From: Chelativorans salis
GTDB taxonomy: Bacteria > Pseudomonadota > Alphaproteobacteria > Rhizobiales > Rhizobiaceae
NCBI RefSeq assembly: GCF_025336525.1
Contig: NZ_JAOCZP010000007.1
Coordinates: 62,001 to 126,000 of the forward strand
DNA: 64,000 bases
Direction: 5' to 3'
This document shows positions 49,233 through 60,062 of the stretch, piece after piece (the stretch's first letter is position 1; the number at the start of each line of letters is the position of its first letter). The position numbers and the translations under genes are program-made. Under the pieces are notes generated by a model. It was not told the origin of the DNA. It saw only the letters and a list, made by a program, of their open reading frames with translations, and did not search any database.

Positions 49233-50030
49233 ATGAGCTTGTCAGCGAAAATTGCCCCGCATTTACCCTATCTGCGGAGGTTCTCCCGCGCCGTCTCCGG
49301 ATCGCAAACCAGCGGCGATGCGCTGGTTGCGGCAACCCTTGAGGCGCTGATTGCCGACACGTCGATCTTTCCCGAAGCCTCGAGCGATCGCATTGCGCTG
49401 TTCAAGCTTTTTGCCAAGCTTTTCGGAACCCTGAAGATCCACATGCCAGAGGCGCAGCCCACGACCGCGTGGGAACAGCACGCTATCGCAAATTTATCTG
49501 CTCTCTCGCCGCGGCCCCGGCAGGCCTTTCTACTGGTTGCGGTCGAGGGGTTTGACACCGAGGAGGCTGCGGAAATCCTGGATGTGGAGGAAGAACGCCT
49601 GAACACGCTTCTGAGAGAGGCTAGCGATGAGATTTCGCGTCAGGTGGCGACCGATATCTTGATTATCGAGGACGAGCCGCTGATTGCCATGGATATCGAG
49701 GAGCTGGTTGAAAGCCTCGGCCATCGTGCCATTGGCACGGCGCGTACCCACCAAGAAGCGGTCGAGCTGTTCCGGGAGAAGAGGCCAGGCATGGTGCTGG
49801 CCGACATTCACCTCGCCGACGGCAGCTCCGGCATAGACGCGGTCAACGAAATCCTGGAGACCCACCCGGTCCCCATCATCTTCATCACTGCGTTTCCCGA
49901 GCGGCTTCTGACCGGTGAGCGGCCGGAGCCGGCCTTCCTCGTCACCAAGCCCTTCAATCCCGATATGGTGAAGGCGCTCATAAGCCAGGCACTGTTTTTC
50001 GATCAACAGGCAAAGGCGGCGGCCGCCTGA
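49233..50030 (+). CDS. phyR: Anti-anti-sigma response regulator PhyR
   Basis: A 265-residue protein with an N-terminal sigma-like domain (about 1-135; [15 protein letters not shown] and [16 protein letters not shown]) and a C-terminal receiver with Asp191 ([10 protein letters not shown]). Phosphorylated PhyR sequesters NepR and frees EcfG. The ATG at 49233 follows GGGAGACC; an upstream in-frame start at 49188 lies across the promoter region. A cognate kinase gene is not adjacent. Confidence 0.94.
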   Translation: MSLSAKIAPHLPYLRRFSRAVSGSQTSGDALVAATLEALIADTSIFPEASSDRIALFKLFAKLFGTLKIHMPEAQPTTAWEQHAIANLSALSPRPRQAFLLVAVEGFDTEEAAEILDVEEERLNTLLREASDEISRQVATDILIIEDEPLIAMDIEELVESLGHRAIGTARTHQEAVELFREKRPGMVLADIHLADGSSGIDAVNEILETHPVPIIFITAFPERLLTGERPEPAFLVTKPFNPDMVKALISQALFFDQQAKAAAA

Positions 50031-50051
50031 CTTGGCGGGCGCCCGGCCGCC

Positions 50052-50837
<786 letters not shown>

Positions 50838-50847
50838 CGCTCCCTCC

Positions 50848-52161
50848 CTATTTCTTCACGCGCTTGCGGTAGACCGTGTCGAGCCAGACGGCGATCACCA
50901 GCACGGCGCCGACGACGATATTCTGCAGCGGCGTGTCCACACCGAGCAGGATCATGCCCGAGGCGAGTGACTGCATGAGCACGGCACCGATCATGGCGCC
51001 GGCGATGGTGCCGACGCCGCCTCCGAGCGACGTGCCGCCGATAACGGCCGCAGCGATCACCAAAAGCTCGTCCAGCGTGCCGAGCGCGTTGGTCGCCGCG
51101 TTGAGCCGCGCCGTGGAAATTGCCGCGGCGATCGTCGCGAGCACGCCCATGAGGATGAATATCTTCATCACCACCCAGCGCGTGTTGATGCCGGCAAGCT
51201 CCGCCGCCTCCGGATTGCCGCCGATGGCGAACACGTAGCGGCCGAAGCGGGTGCGGTTGGCCAGGAAAGTCATGATCACGCCGACGCCGATGGCGATCAG
51301 CACGGGAATGGCTATCCCATGGGCGATGAAGGCATCCTCCGGAACGGGCAGGCCTTGAGCCTGGAAGTAACGCCGTACGATTCCGGACGGCCAGGGGTAG
51401 GAATTGGCGACGGCGATGGCGCCGAGGATCAGCGCACAGCCGACGGTCGCCAGGAAGCCCTCCGCCCAAAGCGGGCGCAGCGGGAAGTTGAACTTGCGCC
51501 TCTGCCGGCGGCCGTGCACCAGCATGAGCACAAGGGCAACACAGGCGACGATGCCGACGACCCAGCTCCAGAATGCGCCGATGGCGCCATCGGGACCGCC
51601 GCCCATCAGGCGGAAGGTCGCGTCCATCGGCGCCACCGTGCGCCCGCTCGTGACCCACCAGGCCGCCCCGCGCCAGACCAGAAGCCCGCCCAGCGTCACG
51701 ATGAAGGCGGGCACGCCCATATAGGCGATGATGAACCCTTGCAGCGCCCCGATCAGCGCACCGAGCAGGGCACCAGCGGCTAGCGCGATGATCCAGGTTG
51801 CCGGATGGCCAAAGCCCAGGAGGTCCGGCAGGAACTCTGCCTGTGTGACACCCATGACCATGCCGACGAAGCCGAGCAACGAGCCGACCGAAAGGTCGAT
51901 ATTGCGCGTCACGATGACGAGCACCATGCCCGTGGACATGATTGCCACCGAGGCCGACTGCACCGACAGGTTCCACAGGTTGCGCGGGGTCAGGAAAAGC
52001 CCGCCGGAAAGAAGGTGGAACCCGATCCAGATGACGGCAAGCGCGCCCAGCATGCCTAGCATGCGCGTATCGAGTTCGGTTGCCTTGAGAAACCGCGCCG
52101 GCGCACTCTCGGCGGCGGCTCCAGCACCTTGAGAAGCCGCTTCGGACTTCACGTCCGTCAT
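50848..52161 (-). CDS. xylH: Sugar ABC transporter permease, XylH-type
   Basis: A 437-residue permease of the ribose/xylose class with about ten membrane segments and the signature [17 protein letters not shown], followed by [26 protein letters not shown] and [17 protein letters not shown]. The length fits XylH rather than the shorter RbsC. It lies 10 bases from xylG and is separated from xylF by a stem-loop. Confidence 0.88.
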   Translation of the reverse strand: MTDVKSEAASQGAGAAAESAPARFLKATELDTRMLGMLGALAVIWIGFHLLSGGLFLTPRNLWNLSVQSASVAIMSTGMVLVIVTRNIDLSVGSLLGFVGMVMGVTQAEFLPDLLGFGHPATWIIALAAGALLGALIGALQGFIIAYMGVPAFIVTLGGLLVWRGAAWWVTSGRTVAPMDATFRLMGGGPDGAIGAFWSWVVGIVACVALVLMLVHGRRQRRKFNFPLRPLWAEGFLATVGCALILGAIAVANSYPWPSGIVRRYFQAQGLPVPEDAFIAHGIAIPVLIAIGVGVIMTFLANRTRFGRYVFAIGGNPEAAELAGINTRWVVMKIFILMGVLATIAAAISTARLNAATNALGTLDELLVIAAAVIGGTSLGGGVGTIAGAMIGAVLMQSLASGMILLGVDTPLQNIVVGAVLVIAVWLDTVYRKRVKK

Positions 52162-52213
52162 CTCGTATCTCCCTGCCGCGCCACCCCGGGTTCGCCCGGT
52201 GCCCGTTGCAAGA

Positions 52214-52242
52214 ACGCCGCGGTCAGATCGCGACCGCGGCGT
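52214..52242 (-). terminator. Stem-loop between xylF and xylH
   Basis: A perfect 11-base stem (ACGCCGCGGTC and complement) around a 7-base loop downstream of xylF. There is only a weak T-tract, so transcription may pass partly through. This parallels the hairpin between pstS and pstC. Confidence 0.65.
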
Positions 52243-52263
52243 CTTTCCTGATTATACCGGTTT

Positions 52264-53307
52264 TTAGCCGCAGACGTCGACCGTGCCGGGCTGCACGCCC
52301 TGGCACGCCACGTCCTTGGACACCCAGCCGGCATCGATGACCACGTCAAGATTGTCCTGGGTGATCGGCACCGGGGCAAGGAACACGGCGTTCATCTCGA
52401 CACCGTTTGGGCCGTCGGACCACTTCATCGCGCCTTCGACGTCTTCCATGGCTGTGCCTTCGGCGAGGGAGTTGGCGATCTCGGCGGCCGCCTTGCCGAG
52501 CTCGCGCGCGTCCTTCCAGACCGAAACCGTCTGCGTGCCGAGGGCAATGCGGTTGAGCGCGGCATGGTCGCCGTCCTGGCCGGAAACGGGTACCGACCCG
52601 GCGAGACCCTGGGCCTCCAGCGCGGCGATCACGCCGCCCGCCGTCCCGTCATTGGAGGCCACTACGGCGTCGACCTCGTTGTTGTTGGCGGTCAGGATCT
52701 GCTCCATGTTGCGCTGCGCGTTGGCAGGCAGCCAACCATCCGTGTAGGCCTCGCCGACGTTCTCGATGTCGCCCGACTCGATGTGCGGTCCCAGGACTTC
52801 CATCTGTCCCTCGAACAGGAAGTCCGCATTCGGGTCCGCAGAGGAGCCCTTGATGAAGGCGTAGTTGCCCGTCGGCTGTACCTCGTAGACCGCGCGGGCC
52901 TGCATGCGGCCCACTTCCTTGTTGTCGAAGGTCAGATAGAAGGCATTCGGATCCTCGATGAGGCGGTCATATCCGACCACCGGAATACCTTCGTTCACGG
53001 CGCTCTGCACCGCCGGACCGATGGCGGAAGCGTCCTGCGCCAGGATGATGAGCGCGTCGGCGCCCTGGGCAATCAGAGATTCCACGTCCGTGAGCTGCTT
53101 CGAGGCTGAGGACTGCGCATCGGCCGAGATGTAGCTGTTGCCATCGGCCTCGATTTGCGCCTTCATGGCGGCCTCGTCCGTCTTCCAGCGTTCTTCCTGG
53201 AAGTTGGACCAGGAAACGCCTATGACCTTGCCTTCGGCCAGCGCGGCCGTCGACAGCGACAACGAAAGTGCGAGGCCCGCCAGGACAGCGGTCGTCATAT
53301 TCTTCAT
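52264..53307 (-). CDS. xylF: Sugar-binding protein, XylF-type
   Basis: A 347-residue periplasmic binding protein. The signal peptide (about 1-24) is followed by [45 protein letters not shown] and [18 protein letters not shown], typical of D-xylose-binding XylF. GGGAGGAAATC precedes the ATG. The C-terminal Cys pair (ACQGVQP and VDVCG) may be disulfide-linked. It is first in the transporter operon. Confidence 0.88.
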   Translation of the reverse strand: MKNMTTAVLAGLALSLSLSTAALAEGKVIGVSWSNFQEERWKTDEAAMKAQIEADGNSYISADAQSSASKQLTDVESLIAQGADALIILAQDASAIGPAVQSAVNEGIPVVGYDRLIEDPNAFYLTFDNKEVGRMQARAVYEVQPTGNYAFIKGSSADPNADFLFEGQMEVLGPHIESGDIENVGEAYTDGWLPANAQRNMEQILTANNNEVDAVVASNDGTAGGVIAALEAQGLAGSVPVSGQDGDHAALNRIALGTQTVSVWKDARELGKAAAEIANSLAEGTAMEDVEGAMKWSDGPNGVEMNAVFLAPVPITQDNLDVVIDAGWVSKDVACQGVQPGTVDVCG

Positions 53308-53370
53308 GATTTCCTCCCAGATGCCCCGGATAGCGGGCATGACAATTCTATTGCCTGAAGCGAAGGCCCA

Positions 53371-53391
53371 TTTTTTCGAGCCTCGAAAAAA
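53371..53391. promoter_or_regulatory. Palindromic operator between xylF and xylR
   Basis: TTTTTTCGAG and CTCGAAAAAA flank a single base, a perfect 10-base palindrome in the divergent spacer. ROK-family XylR repressors bind such AT-ended palindromes, so it may control both directions. Confidence 0.7.
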
Positions 53392-53482
53392 AGAATGACT
53401 CACGTTTTCACCCGTGTCAATATGGCATTTTAGTCTGCCGGCGTGGGAGGAAAATGCCGGTGCGGCCAAGGGAGGACGCGGA

Positions 53483-54730
53483 TTGACGACCGGAATCCGC
53501 CACGATGAGATGCGCAAGCGCAACCGTGCGCTGGTGATCGCCGCCGTGCGGCGGGCCGGCCAGCCGTCGCGCACGGAGATCGCCCGTCTGACGGGGCTCA
53601 GCCATTCCACCATCTCGGCCATCGCTTCCGATCTCATCGAGGAAGGCATCATGCGCGAGATCGGGCAGGGCGAGACCGCACCTGCCCGGCGCGGGCGTCC
53701 GCAAGTGGCGCTGGGGCTCGACCCGAAGGCCGCCACCGTCGCGTGTCTGCATCTGTCCTTCAACAGCCTGTCGGCGGTGCTGGTCGACTATTGCGGCCGG
53801 GTGATCGATACCAGAACCCACCGCCTTTCGACGCTGACGCTCGGCCGGCAGGCGCTTGTCGATGCGGCGGTCTCCGCCGTGCGCGAAATCGCCTGCGGCC
53901 ACGAAGACTTCCTGCGCATCGCCTTCGCCGTGCAAGGCATCACCGATGCCGCTGGCCGCCAGATGCTGTGGTCGCCGATCACGCCCCACAGCGACATCGG
54001 CTTCGGCCCTGAACTGGAGGCGGCGTTCGGCGTCCCGGTGACGGTGCAGAATGACTGCAACATGATCGCTGCCGCGCTGCGCTGGCGCAATCCTGAGCGC
54101 TACCGCGACAATTTCGTTGCCATCCTTCTGTCGCAAGGCATCGGCATGGGGCTGATGCTGAACGGGCAATTGTTCACCGGCACCCATTCATCCGCCGGCG
54201 AGTTCGGCCATATGATCCACAAGCCGGACGGTGCGCTGTGCCGTTGCGGGCGCCGGGGCTGCATCGAGGCCTATGCGGGCAACTACGCCATCTGGCGCAA
54301 GGCACATGGCAAGAGCGCCATGGAAAAGCCGATCGCCGATATCAAGGCCGGCGAGATGGATGCGCTGGCCGCGCTGGCGCGGCGCGAGGACGGCCTGACG
54401 CGCCAGGCCTTCAGCGAGGCGGCCGAGGCGATCGGCTTCGGCATCGGCAACCTCTTTGCACTAATCGACCCTGCGCCGGTCGCCATCGTCGGCCAGGGCA
54501 CGGCGGCCTTCGATATCCTGGAGCCTGAAATCCGCGCCGCTCTCGCTCAGACCGCCGGCGGCCAGCACGCCGAAGCCGTCTCCTTCGAGACCTGGCCCCA
54601 CGAAGTGCCCTTCATCCAGCATGGAAGCGCCATGACGGCGCTGACGAGCCTCGACTGGGAGGTTTTCGGGCCCGGCCTGCGTCATGGCGCGGGCGGCAGG
54701 AGGCCGGAAAGCGGGAGGGTGGTGGCATGA
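53483..54730 (+). CDS. xylR: ROK family transcriptional repressor, XylR-like
   Basis: A 415-residue ROK protein. A winged-helix DNA-binding domain (about 15-75; [20 protein letters not shown]) precedes the sugar-kinase-like domain with [20 protein letters not shown], a zinc motif [13 protein letters not shown] and GEFGHM. The TTG at 53483 is chosen because AAGGGAGG lies 7 bases upstream; the GTG at 53414 lacks a site. It is divergent from xylF. Its stop overlaps the start of the next, unrelated-looking di-heme gene. Confidence 0.85.
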   Translation: MTTGIRHDEMRKRNRALVIAAVRRAGQPSRTEIARLTGLSHSTISAIASDLIEEGIMREIGQGETAPARRGRPQVALGLDPKAATVACLHLSFNSLSAVLVDYCGRVIDTRTHRLSTLTLGRQALVDAAVSAVREIACGHEDFLRIAFAVQGITDAAGRQMLWSPITPHSDIGFGPELEAAFGVPVTVQNDCNMIAAALRWRNPERYRDNFVAILLSQGIGMGLMLNGQLFTGTHSSAGEFGHMIHKPDGALCRCGRRGCIEAYAGNYAIWRKAHGKSAMEKPIADIKAGEMDALAALARREDGLTRQAFSEAAEAIGFGIGNLFALIDPAPVAIVGQGTAAFDILEPEIRAALAQTAGGQHAEAVSFETWPHEVPFIQHGSAMTALTSLDWEVFGPGLRHGAGGRRPESGRVVA

Positions 54731-56136
54731 AACGGGCACTCCTCGCCCTTACCGCGGCAGCACTGGCCGTCGGCTCCACTCTGGCCGCCGAGCCGTGGCA
54801 CGAAGGGGTAATATCGCGCCACGTGGACCAGGATGCTCTGTCCGGGACACTGGATAAGGCGGCGCTCAAAGCTCTGCGCAAGCGCGGCGAAGAACTCTTC
54901 GTCGGCCACTTCACCCCCGCCGACGGCGTCGGCAGGCCGTTTGCCACCCAGGCCATCGTTCCGACCAAGCGCAAGCGCCCGCCGGAAAACGCCTTCTTCC
55001 GCTCCGCTGGCCTCGACGCCAACGCCTGCGCCGGCTGCCATAACCTGCCGGCTACCGGCGGTGCCGGCGACTTCGTCACCAACGTCTTCGTCTCGGAAGG
55101 CTTCGAAAGTGCGGATTTCGACAGCCTGGACCCGCAATTCTCCAACGAGCGGGGCAGCAACCATCTCTTCGGCGCCGGCTTGATCGAGCTATTGGCCCGC
55201 GAGATGACGGCGGATCTACAGCGCATCCGCCGCGAGGCGCTAGCCGAGGCGCGCCGCGTAGGCAGTGCCGTTACGGCCAAGCTTGAGAGCAAAGGCGTCG
55301 ACTTCGGCACGATCACCGCCGAACCAGACGGAATGCTGGACCTTTCCGCCGTCGCCGGCGTCGACCACGACCTCGTCATCCGCCCCTTCAGCCAGAAAGG
55401 CGTGATGACCTCGCTGCGCCAGTTTACCGTCAACGCCCTCAACCACCACCACGGCATGCAGGCGACGGAGCGCTTCGGCCTGCGCTGGACCGGCGAGCGC
55501 GATCATGACGGCGACGGCGTGGAAGACGAGATGAGCGAAGGCGACGTCTCAGCCCTTGTCGCCTGGCAGGCCGGGCTGAAGCCACCGGTCGAGCGCACGC
55601 CCGAGGGCGCCGGATGGCAGGCCGCCGCCCGGCGCGGCAGCGCCGTCTTCGACACACTCGGCTGCAATGAGTGCCACCGCCGCTCCCTGCCGCTCCGATC
55701 GCTGTCCTTCGCCGACCCCGGTCCGCTCGATATGGCCGGTACGCTGCGCGAGGGCGAGCTTGCCGAGCCGGCCTTCTACGATCTTGCCCTTCTCGACTGG
55801 TCGCGCAACCTGCCGCGCAACGAAAACGGTGAGGTGCTGGTGCCGCTCTTCGGCGACCTGAAGCGCCACACGATCGCCGACCAGGAGGTGGCAGCCCTCG
55901 GCAATGAGCTGCTCGCCCAGCGCTTCGTGGAGCGTAACGTCTTCATGACCGCCGAGCTATGGGGTGCCGGCTCGACCGCTCCCTACGGCCACCGTAACGA
56001 CCTGCCGACGCTCGATGAGGTGATGCGCGCCCATGGCGGCGAGGGACGCCCCTCCCGCGACCGCTACATGGAGGCGGCGGAGGACGACCGCAGCGCCCTG
56101 ATCGCCTTCCTGCGCACGCTGGTGATCGAGCCGTAG
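54727..56136 (+). CDS. Di-heme c-type oxidoreductase-like protein (DHOR)
   Basis: A 469-residue periplasmic protein with a signal peptide (about 1-20). Two c-type heme sites, CAGCH at 101-105 and CNECH at 313-317, and further conserved stretches (PATGGAGDFVTN and NALNHHHGMQATERFG) match the di-heme oxidoreductase family (PF06537). Its ATG overlaps the xylR stop in an ATGA arrangement. Redox partners and substrate are unknown. The next gene encodes an FG-GAP/ASPIC protein. Confidence 0.8.
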   Translation: MKRALLALTAAALAVGSTLAAEPWHEGVISRHVDQDALSGTLDKAALKALRKRGEELFVGHFTPADGVGRPFATQAIVPTKRKRPPENAFFRSAGLDANACAGCHNLPATGGAGDFVTNVFVSEGFESADFDSLDPQFSNERGSNHLFGAGLIELLAREMTADLQRIRREALAEARRVGSAVTAKLESKGVDFGTITAEPDGMLDLSAVAGVDHDLVIRPFSQKGVMTSLRQFTVNALNHHHGMQATERFGLRWTGERDHDGDGVEDEMSEGDVSALVAWQAGLKPPVERTPEGAGWQAAARRGSAVFDTLGCNECHRRSLPLRSLSFADPGPLDMAGTLREGELAEPAFYDLALLDWSRNLPRNENGEVLVPLFGDLKRHTIADQEVAALGNELLAQRFVERNVFMTAELWGAGSTAPYGHRNDLPTLDEVMRAHGGEGRPSRDRYMEAAEDDRSALIAFLRTLVIEP

Positions 56137-56173
56137 AATGGACACAGCCAAATGGAAATGACGGCGCCCGTCG

Positions 56174-56340
56174 CCACCACCCCCCTCCGCGTGCCGGCAC
56201 CTCCCCCTCAAGGGGGGAGGAAGGGTCTTGCGACGGTTTTCGCCAATCGCCGGCGTTGCAGAAGAAGCGCAGGGGCAAACGGCCAGCGTTCCTTCCCCCT
56301 TGAGGGGGAGGTGCCGACAGGCAGAGGGGGGTGGTGGTGG
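56174..56340. repeat. Large nested palindromic repeat at the FG-GAP gene start
   Basis: The arms at about 56174-56222 and 56289-56340 match as inverted copies over nearly 50 bases with few mismatches; each contains a CTCCCCCT / AGGGGGAG mini-hairpin. The interior (56223-56288) has no gene. The element starts 37 bases after the di-heme stop and ends 3 bases before the probable start codon of the next gene. It looks like a repetitive palindromic insertion of the kind frequent in rhizobial genomes. Confidence 0.8.
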
Positions 56341-56343
56341 CGT

Positions 56344-57966
56344 GTGCCAACTGCATTGTTCTGCCTCCCGCTTCTCATCGCCCCCGCCGCCGCCGGCCCC
56401 CTCAACGGCATCCCGGTCATGCATGAGGAAGCCCGCACCGCCGGCATCGAGCACGCCTATCGCGGCCCATGGGAATATTTCGTTGGCGGCGGCGCCGCCT
56501 CTTTCGATTGCAACGGCGACCGGCTGCCCGATCTCCTCATCGCTGGCGGCAAGGGTCCCGCAAAACTCTACGTCAACAAAAGCACGGCCGGCGGTGCGCT
56601 CCGCTTTGAGCAGCGCGACACGGGGCTGAAGCAGCGCACGCTGGAGAAGGTGCTGGGCGCCTATCCGCTCGACATCGACAATGACGGCTACCTCGATCTG
56701 GCGCTCCTCAGGCTGGGCGAGAACGTGCTCTTGAAAGGCGGGCCGGAATGCGCCTTCGAGGAGGCGAACGAGCTTTTCGCCTTCGACGGCGGCAATGCCT
56801 GGACCACCGCCTTCTCCGCGAGCTGGGAGGAAGGCAGCGCCTTCCCGACGCTCGCCTTCGGCAACTATGTCGACCGCTCCGCCCCCGGCTCGCCCTGGGG
56901 CACGTGCCACGACAATGCTCTCTACCGCCCGGAGCTGGGCGAGGGCACCCCGCTCTATGCCGAAAGGCGCCCGCTTAACCCCGGCTACTGCGCCCTTTCC
57001 ATGCTCTTTACCGACTGGAACCGCTCTGGCACGCCCGACCTCAGGATCACCAACGACCGGCACTACTACCGCGGCGGTGAAGAGCAGCTCTGGCACATCG
57101 AAGTCGGCCGCGCGCCGCGCCTCTTCAGCCGCTCCGAGGGTTGGCGCCACCTCACTATCTGGGGCATGGGCATCGCCGAAGGTGATCTCAACAGCGACGG
57201 CTATCCCGAATACGCGCTCACCTCCATGGGCGACACCAAGCTGCAGATGCTAGACGAGGAAGCCGAGGAAGACCGCCCCATCTACACCGACATCGCCTAT
57301 GAGCGCGGCGCGACGGCGCACCGGCCTTATGTCGGTAAGGACCTGAAGCCTTCCACCGGCTGGCATGCCGAGTTCGCCGACTTCAACAATGATGGCTTGC
57401 TCGACCTCTTCATCGCCAAGGGCAATGTCGAGCAGATGCCTGATTTCGCCGCCTTCGATCCCGACAATCTGCTGCTCGGCCAATGGGATGGCGGCTTCGC
57501 CGAAGCGGGATCCGAGGCGGGCGTTGCTCTGCCGACCAAGGGACGCGGCGCCATCGTAGACGATTTCAACATGGACGGGATGCTCGACCTACTGGTCGTC
57601 AACCGGGAAGAAAACGTATCGTTGTTCCGCAATCTTGGCGCCAAGGCTGAAGCCGGGCCCATCCCCATGGGTAACTTCGTTGCTGTCGAGCTTGCCCAGA
57701 AGGGGCCGAATGCAAATGCCGTCGGCGCGCTGATCGCCGTCAAATACGGCACACGCACGGCAAACCGCTCGGTGCAGGTGGGCGGCGGCCATGCATCCGG
57801 CCATGCAGGCTTCGTCCATGCGGGCGTCGGCACCGCCGAGCGCGCCGAAATCCGTGTCAAATGGCCCGACGGCGAATGGAGCCCGCCCTACCGCGTCTTC
57901 GCCAACAATTTCGTGCGCATCGAACGCGGGGCGCCTGAGGCGCGCTACTGGTATCCGCCGCAGTAG
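56344..57966 (+). CDS. Exported FG-GAP / ASPIC-UnbV (CRTAC1-like) protein
   Basis: About 540 residues from the GTG at 56344. A signal peptide follows (ALFCLPLLIAPAAAG). Five calcium-type FG-GAP motifs are seen: DCNGDRLPDLL, DIDNDGYLDLA, DLNSDGYPEYA, DFNNDGLLDLF and DFNMDGMLDLL. The C-terminus is an ASPIC/UnbV domain (GGHASGHAGFVHAGVGTAERAE-like; VKWPDGEWS). The frame is open back to 56152, but that part is translated palindrome, so the annotated longer start is doubtful. The neighbour is a di-heme protein. Confidence 0.82.
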   Translation: MPTALFCLPLLIAPAAAGPLNGIPVMHEEARTAGIEHAYRGPWEYFVGGGAASFDCNGDRLPDLLIAGGKGPAKLYVNKSTAGGALRFEQRDTGLKQRTLEKVLGAYPLDIDNDGYLDLALLRLGENVLLKGGPECAFEEANELFAFDGGNAWTTAFSASWEEGSAFPTLAFGNYVDRSAPGSPWGTCHDNALYRPELGEGTPLYAERRPLNPGYCALSMLFTDWNRSGTPDLRITNDRHYYRGGEEQLWHIEVGRAPRLFSRSEGWRHLTIWGMGIAEGDLNSDGYPEYALTSMGDTKLQMLDEEAEEDRPIYTDIAYERGATAHRPYVGKDLKPSTGWHAEFADFNNDGLLDLFIAKGNVEQMPDFAAFDPDNLLLGQWDGGFAEAGSEAGVALPTKGRGAIVDDFNMDGMLDLLVVNREENVSLFRNLGAKAEAGPIPMGNFVAVELAQKGPNANAVGALIAVKYGTRTANRSVQVGGGHASGHAGFVHAGVGTAERAEIRVKWPDGEWSPPYRVFANNFVRIERGAPEARYWYPPQ

Positions 57967-57977
57967 AGCCGTCCGCT

Positions 57978-58871
57978 TTAGGCCGCCGCGTCACCGGGAA
58001 TGATGGGCTTACGCCGCAGGAGCATGTTCTTGGCCGCCAATGCCGCCCCGCCGGTGATCAGCAGACAGGCAGCGAGGATGTTGGCGGTCGGCTCCGCCGT
58101 GCCGGCGGCGATGAGGATGAGCGTGGAGAGGAGCGGTGCGGCATAGCTGGAAGCCCCCAGCACCTGGATATTGCCGTGCTTGACGCCATAGTCCCAGGCG
58201 TAGAACGCCGCACCCACGGGAAGCAGGCCAAGACCCAGAACGGCGAGCCATTCGCCTGTGCCCGCCGGCCACACTGTCTCCTCCAGAGCCAGGTGGCAAA
58301 GCGCTGAGAGGATGGCCGTGGCGGCACAGAACCAGGTGACGATGCCGGTGGGCACGGCCTGGAAACGCTGGGACAGGAGCGAATAGCCGGACCAGAAGAG
58401 CGCGCAGCCGCCGGCTGCCGCATAGCCGAGCGCATAGCGGCTGTCGAGGGTGAGGCCGCCGCCCTTGGTGATGATGAGGAAGGTGCCGAGAAGGCCGAGA
58501 AGCGCGCCGGCCACATGGTGCCAGCCGAGCCGCTCCCCCGGCATCAGGGCCGAGCCCAGCACGATGAGCAGCGGCCACAGATAGGCAATCAGGCTCGCTT
58601 CCACAGCCGGCGCGTTGCGTAGCGCGGTGAAGTAGAGGAAATGATAGCCGAACAGACCGCCAATGCCGATCAGCCAGACGATTGGCGGAACGGACTCGCG
58701 CCGGCGGAAGGCGGGTGACAGAAACTGCGCGATAATGCCGATCGCCGTGCCGACGGTGAAGGCCAGCGCCGAAAGCTGGAAGGGCGGCACCTGGCCCGAG
58801 GCGGCGGTGAAGAGCGCCAGCAGCGCCCACATGGCAACAGCCGAAAAGCCGATTAACGTGGCGCGCGCCAT
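57978..58871 (-). CDS. EamA family transporter
   Basis: A 297-residue DMT-superfamily protein with ten predicted membrane segments in two EamA repeats (about 1-135 and 145-285). FLYFTALRNAPAVEASLIAY and YGVKHGNIQVLGASSYA are family-typical. The overall pattern resembles YddG-like aromatic amino-acid exporters, but substrate cannot be assigned. It is convergent with the FG-GAP gene. Confidence 0.86.
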   Translation of the reverse strand: MARATLIGFSAVAMWALLALFTAASGQVPPFQLSALAFTVGTAIGIIAQFLSPAFRRRESVPPIVWLIGIGGLFGYHFLYFTALRNAPAVEASLIAYLWPLLIVLGSALMPGERLGWHHVAGALLGLLGTFLIITKGGGLTLDSRYALGYAAAGGCALFWSGYSLLSQRFQAVPTGIVTWFCAATAILSALCHLALEETVWPAGTGEWLAVLGLGLLPVGAAFYAWDYGVKHGNIQVLGASSYAAPLLSTLILIAAGTAEPTANILAACLLITGGAALAAKNMLLRRKPIIPGDAAA

Positions 58872-58892
58872 TTCCCCTCCTTTGCAACCGCC

Positions 58893-59657
58893 TTACATGG
58901 GACGCGCCCTGATGTGCACGGTTCCGACCTTCGTGGCAATGGTCGCCTCGATCGGAGAGTAAAGGTCGCGGCCTTCGACCGGCTGAAAGCCGACGAGAAT
59001 ACGTGACCTGTCGCGCAGATATTTGATGGAGGAGTGGTCTTTGCGGTAGCCGGCGACGGGCACGAAGCGCGCCCGGCAGGTGACGGCGGCGCGCGAGAAG
59101 GCCTCGCCCTTCGTTGCCGGCTGCAAGACGAGGTCGGCGCGCGTCTCGCCGTCATAGACCTTGACTGTGCGCCGGCACACCTCGGCTGCGCTCGCCACCG
59201 GCAGGAGAAGCGCTGACAGCGGGTCGGCGACGTCGGCGAGGTGCTCGCGCGCCACCGGCACCCAGTCCTTACCGCGCTTCTTCGGCTCGGGCCGGTTCTC
59301 CGTCTCCGTCACTCTGCCGTTGGCGAAGCGGATCGCCGTCTTCTTCTTTTTCTTACCGCTCTCGTAGTCGAGCCTGTACTCCTTCGGCTGGCTGGCGCTT
59401 TCGCCCATCCATCCGTTCACGCTGACCGTGCCATCCGTGCGGTCGAAGATGCGGGCGATGCCGGCACTGGCAAAACTGCCGGCGATAGCAAAGCCCCGGC
59501 CTTCGAAGCGGCTCTCCAGCACGGCGCGGCCGATCGGCAACCCGTAGAGCGAGGCGTCGTATCGAACACGGAAGGATTCCTGCGCTGCCGGAAGCGGACT
59601 GGTGACGCTTGCAAGCATGATGGCGGCAACGAGTGCGCGTCCGCGAAGCCTGGCCAT
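58893..59657 (-). CDS. DUF3108 exported protein
   Basis: A 254-residue protein with a signal peptide (about 1-25). FRVRYDASLYGLPIGRAVLE and the basic KKKKKTAIRFANG region, with later PVAGYRKDHSSIKYLRD, match DUF3108 (PF11306), periplasmic beta-rich proteins of unknown role. The ATG at 59657 follows GGAGATG and is favoured over a longer frame to 59774. It ends 21 bases before the EamA gene start, so the two may be cotranscribed. Confidence 0.82.
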   Translation of the reverse strand: MARLRGRALVAAIMLASVTSPLPAAQESFRVRYDASLYGLPIGRAVLESRFEGRGFAIAGSFASAGIARIFDRTDGTVSVNGWMGESASQPKEYRLDYESGKKKKKTAIRFANGRVTETENRPEPKKRGKDWVPVAREHLADVADPLSALLLPVASAAEVCRRTVKVYDGETRADLVLQPATKGEAFSRAAVTCRARFVPVAGYRKDHSSIKYLRDRSRILVGFQPVEGRDLYSPIEATIATKVGTVHIRARPM

Positions 59658-60062
59658 TTCTTCATCTCCGCATAGGCGGCCTTCCCCGCCAAGCCCCTTC
59701 GCCCTTAGCCAAAAGCGGCAAATGGGGCAGATATGTGGAGGGGAGTGGTGGTGATCGGGCGCCAGCTTCTGCAAGCTTCATCATCGGGAGGTAAACTTAG
59801 ACCAGATTTCCCACCGACCCATTGGTCCCCCACCCAGCATCCAAACTTTCTCGCGGAAGAATACGCCCCTCACTGCAAGATGTTAAAGGGCCACCAATCT
59901 AAAAGATGCCCCTCATCACACCGGAAGACATGTAGCTCAAAAAACGTGACTCGCCCCGCCACGTAGTAGCCGAACGACTCCCAGATAGATCGCCCCGCTA
60001 GGCTGCCGCTATCGACGGCTACCTGGCTGCCTCGAAGGGACGCAACTCTTAAAAAGGAAACA
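59658..60062. other. Intergenic stretch of lower GC
   Basis: About 405 bases, visibly AT-richer than its neighbours from 59770 to 60000. No frame with a ribosome site is supported; a minus-strand frame reading through it is the tail of an antisense frame to the next gene. The last 15 bases carry AAGGAAACA, the ribosome site of that gene. Confidence 0.4.

Noticed and set aside
55957..57150. Minus-strand frame of 397 residues across the palindrome
   Set aside because: Antisense to the FG-GAP gene; its Pro/His-rich part is translated repeat.
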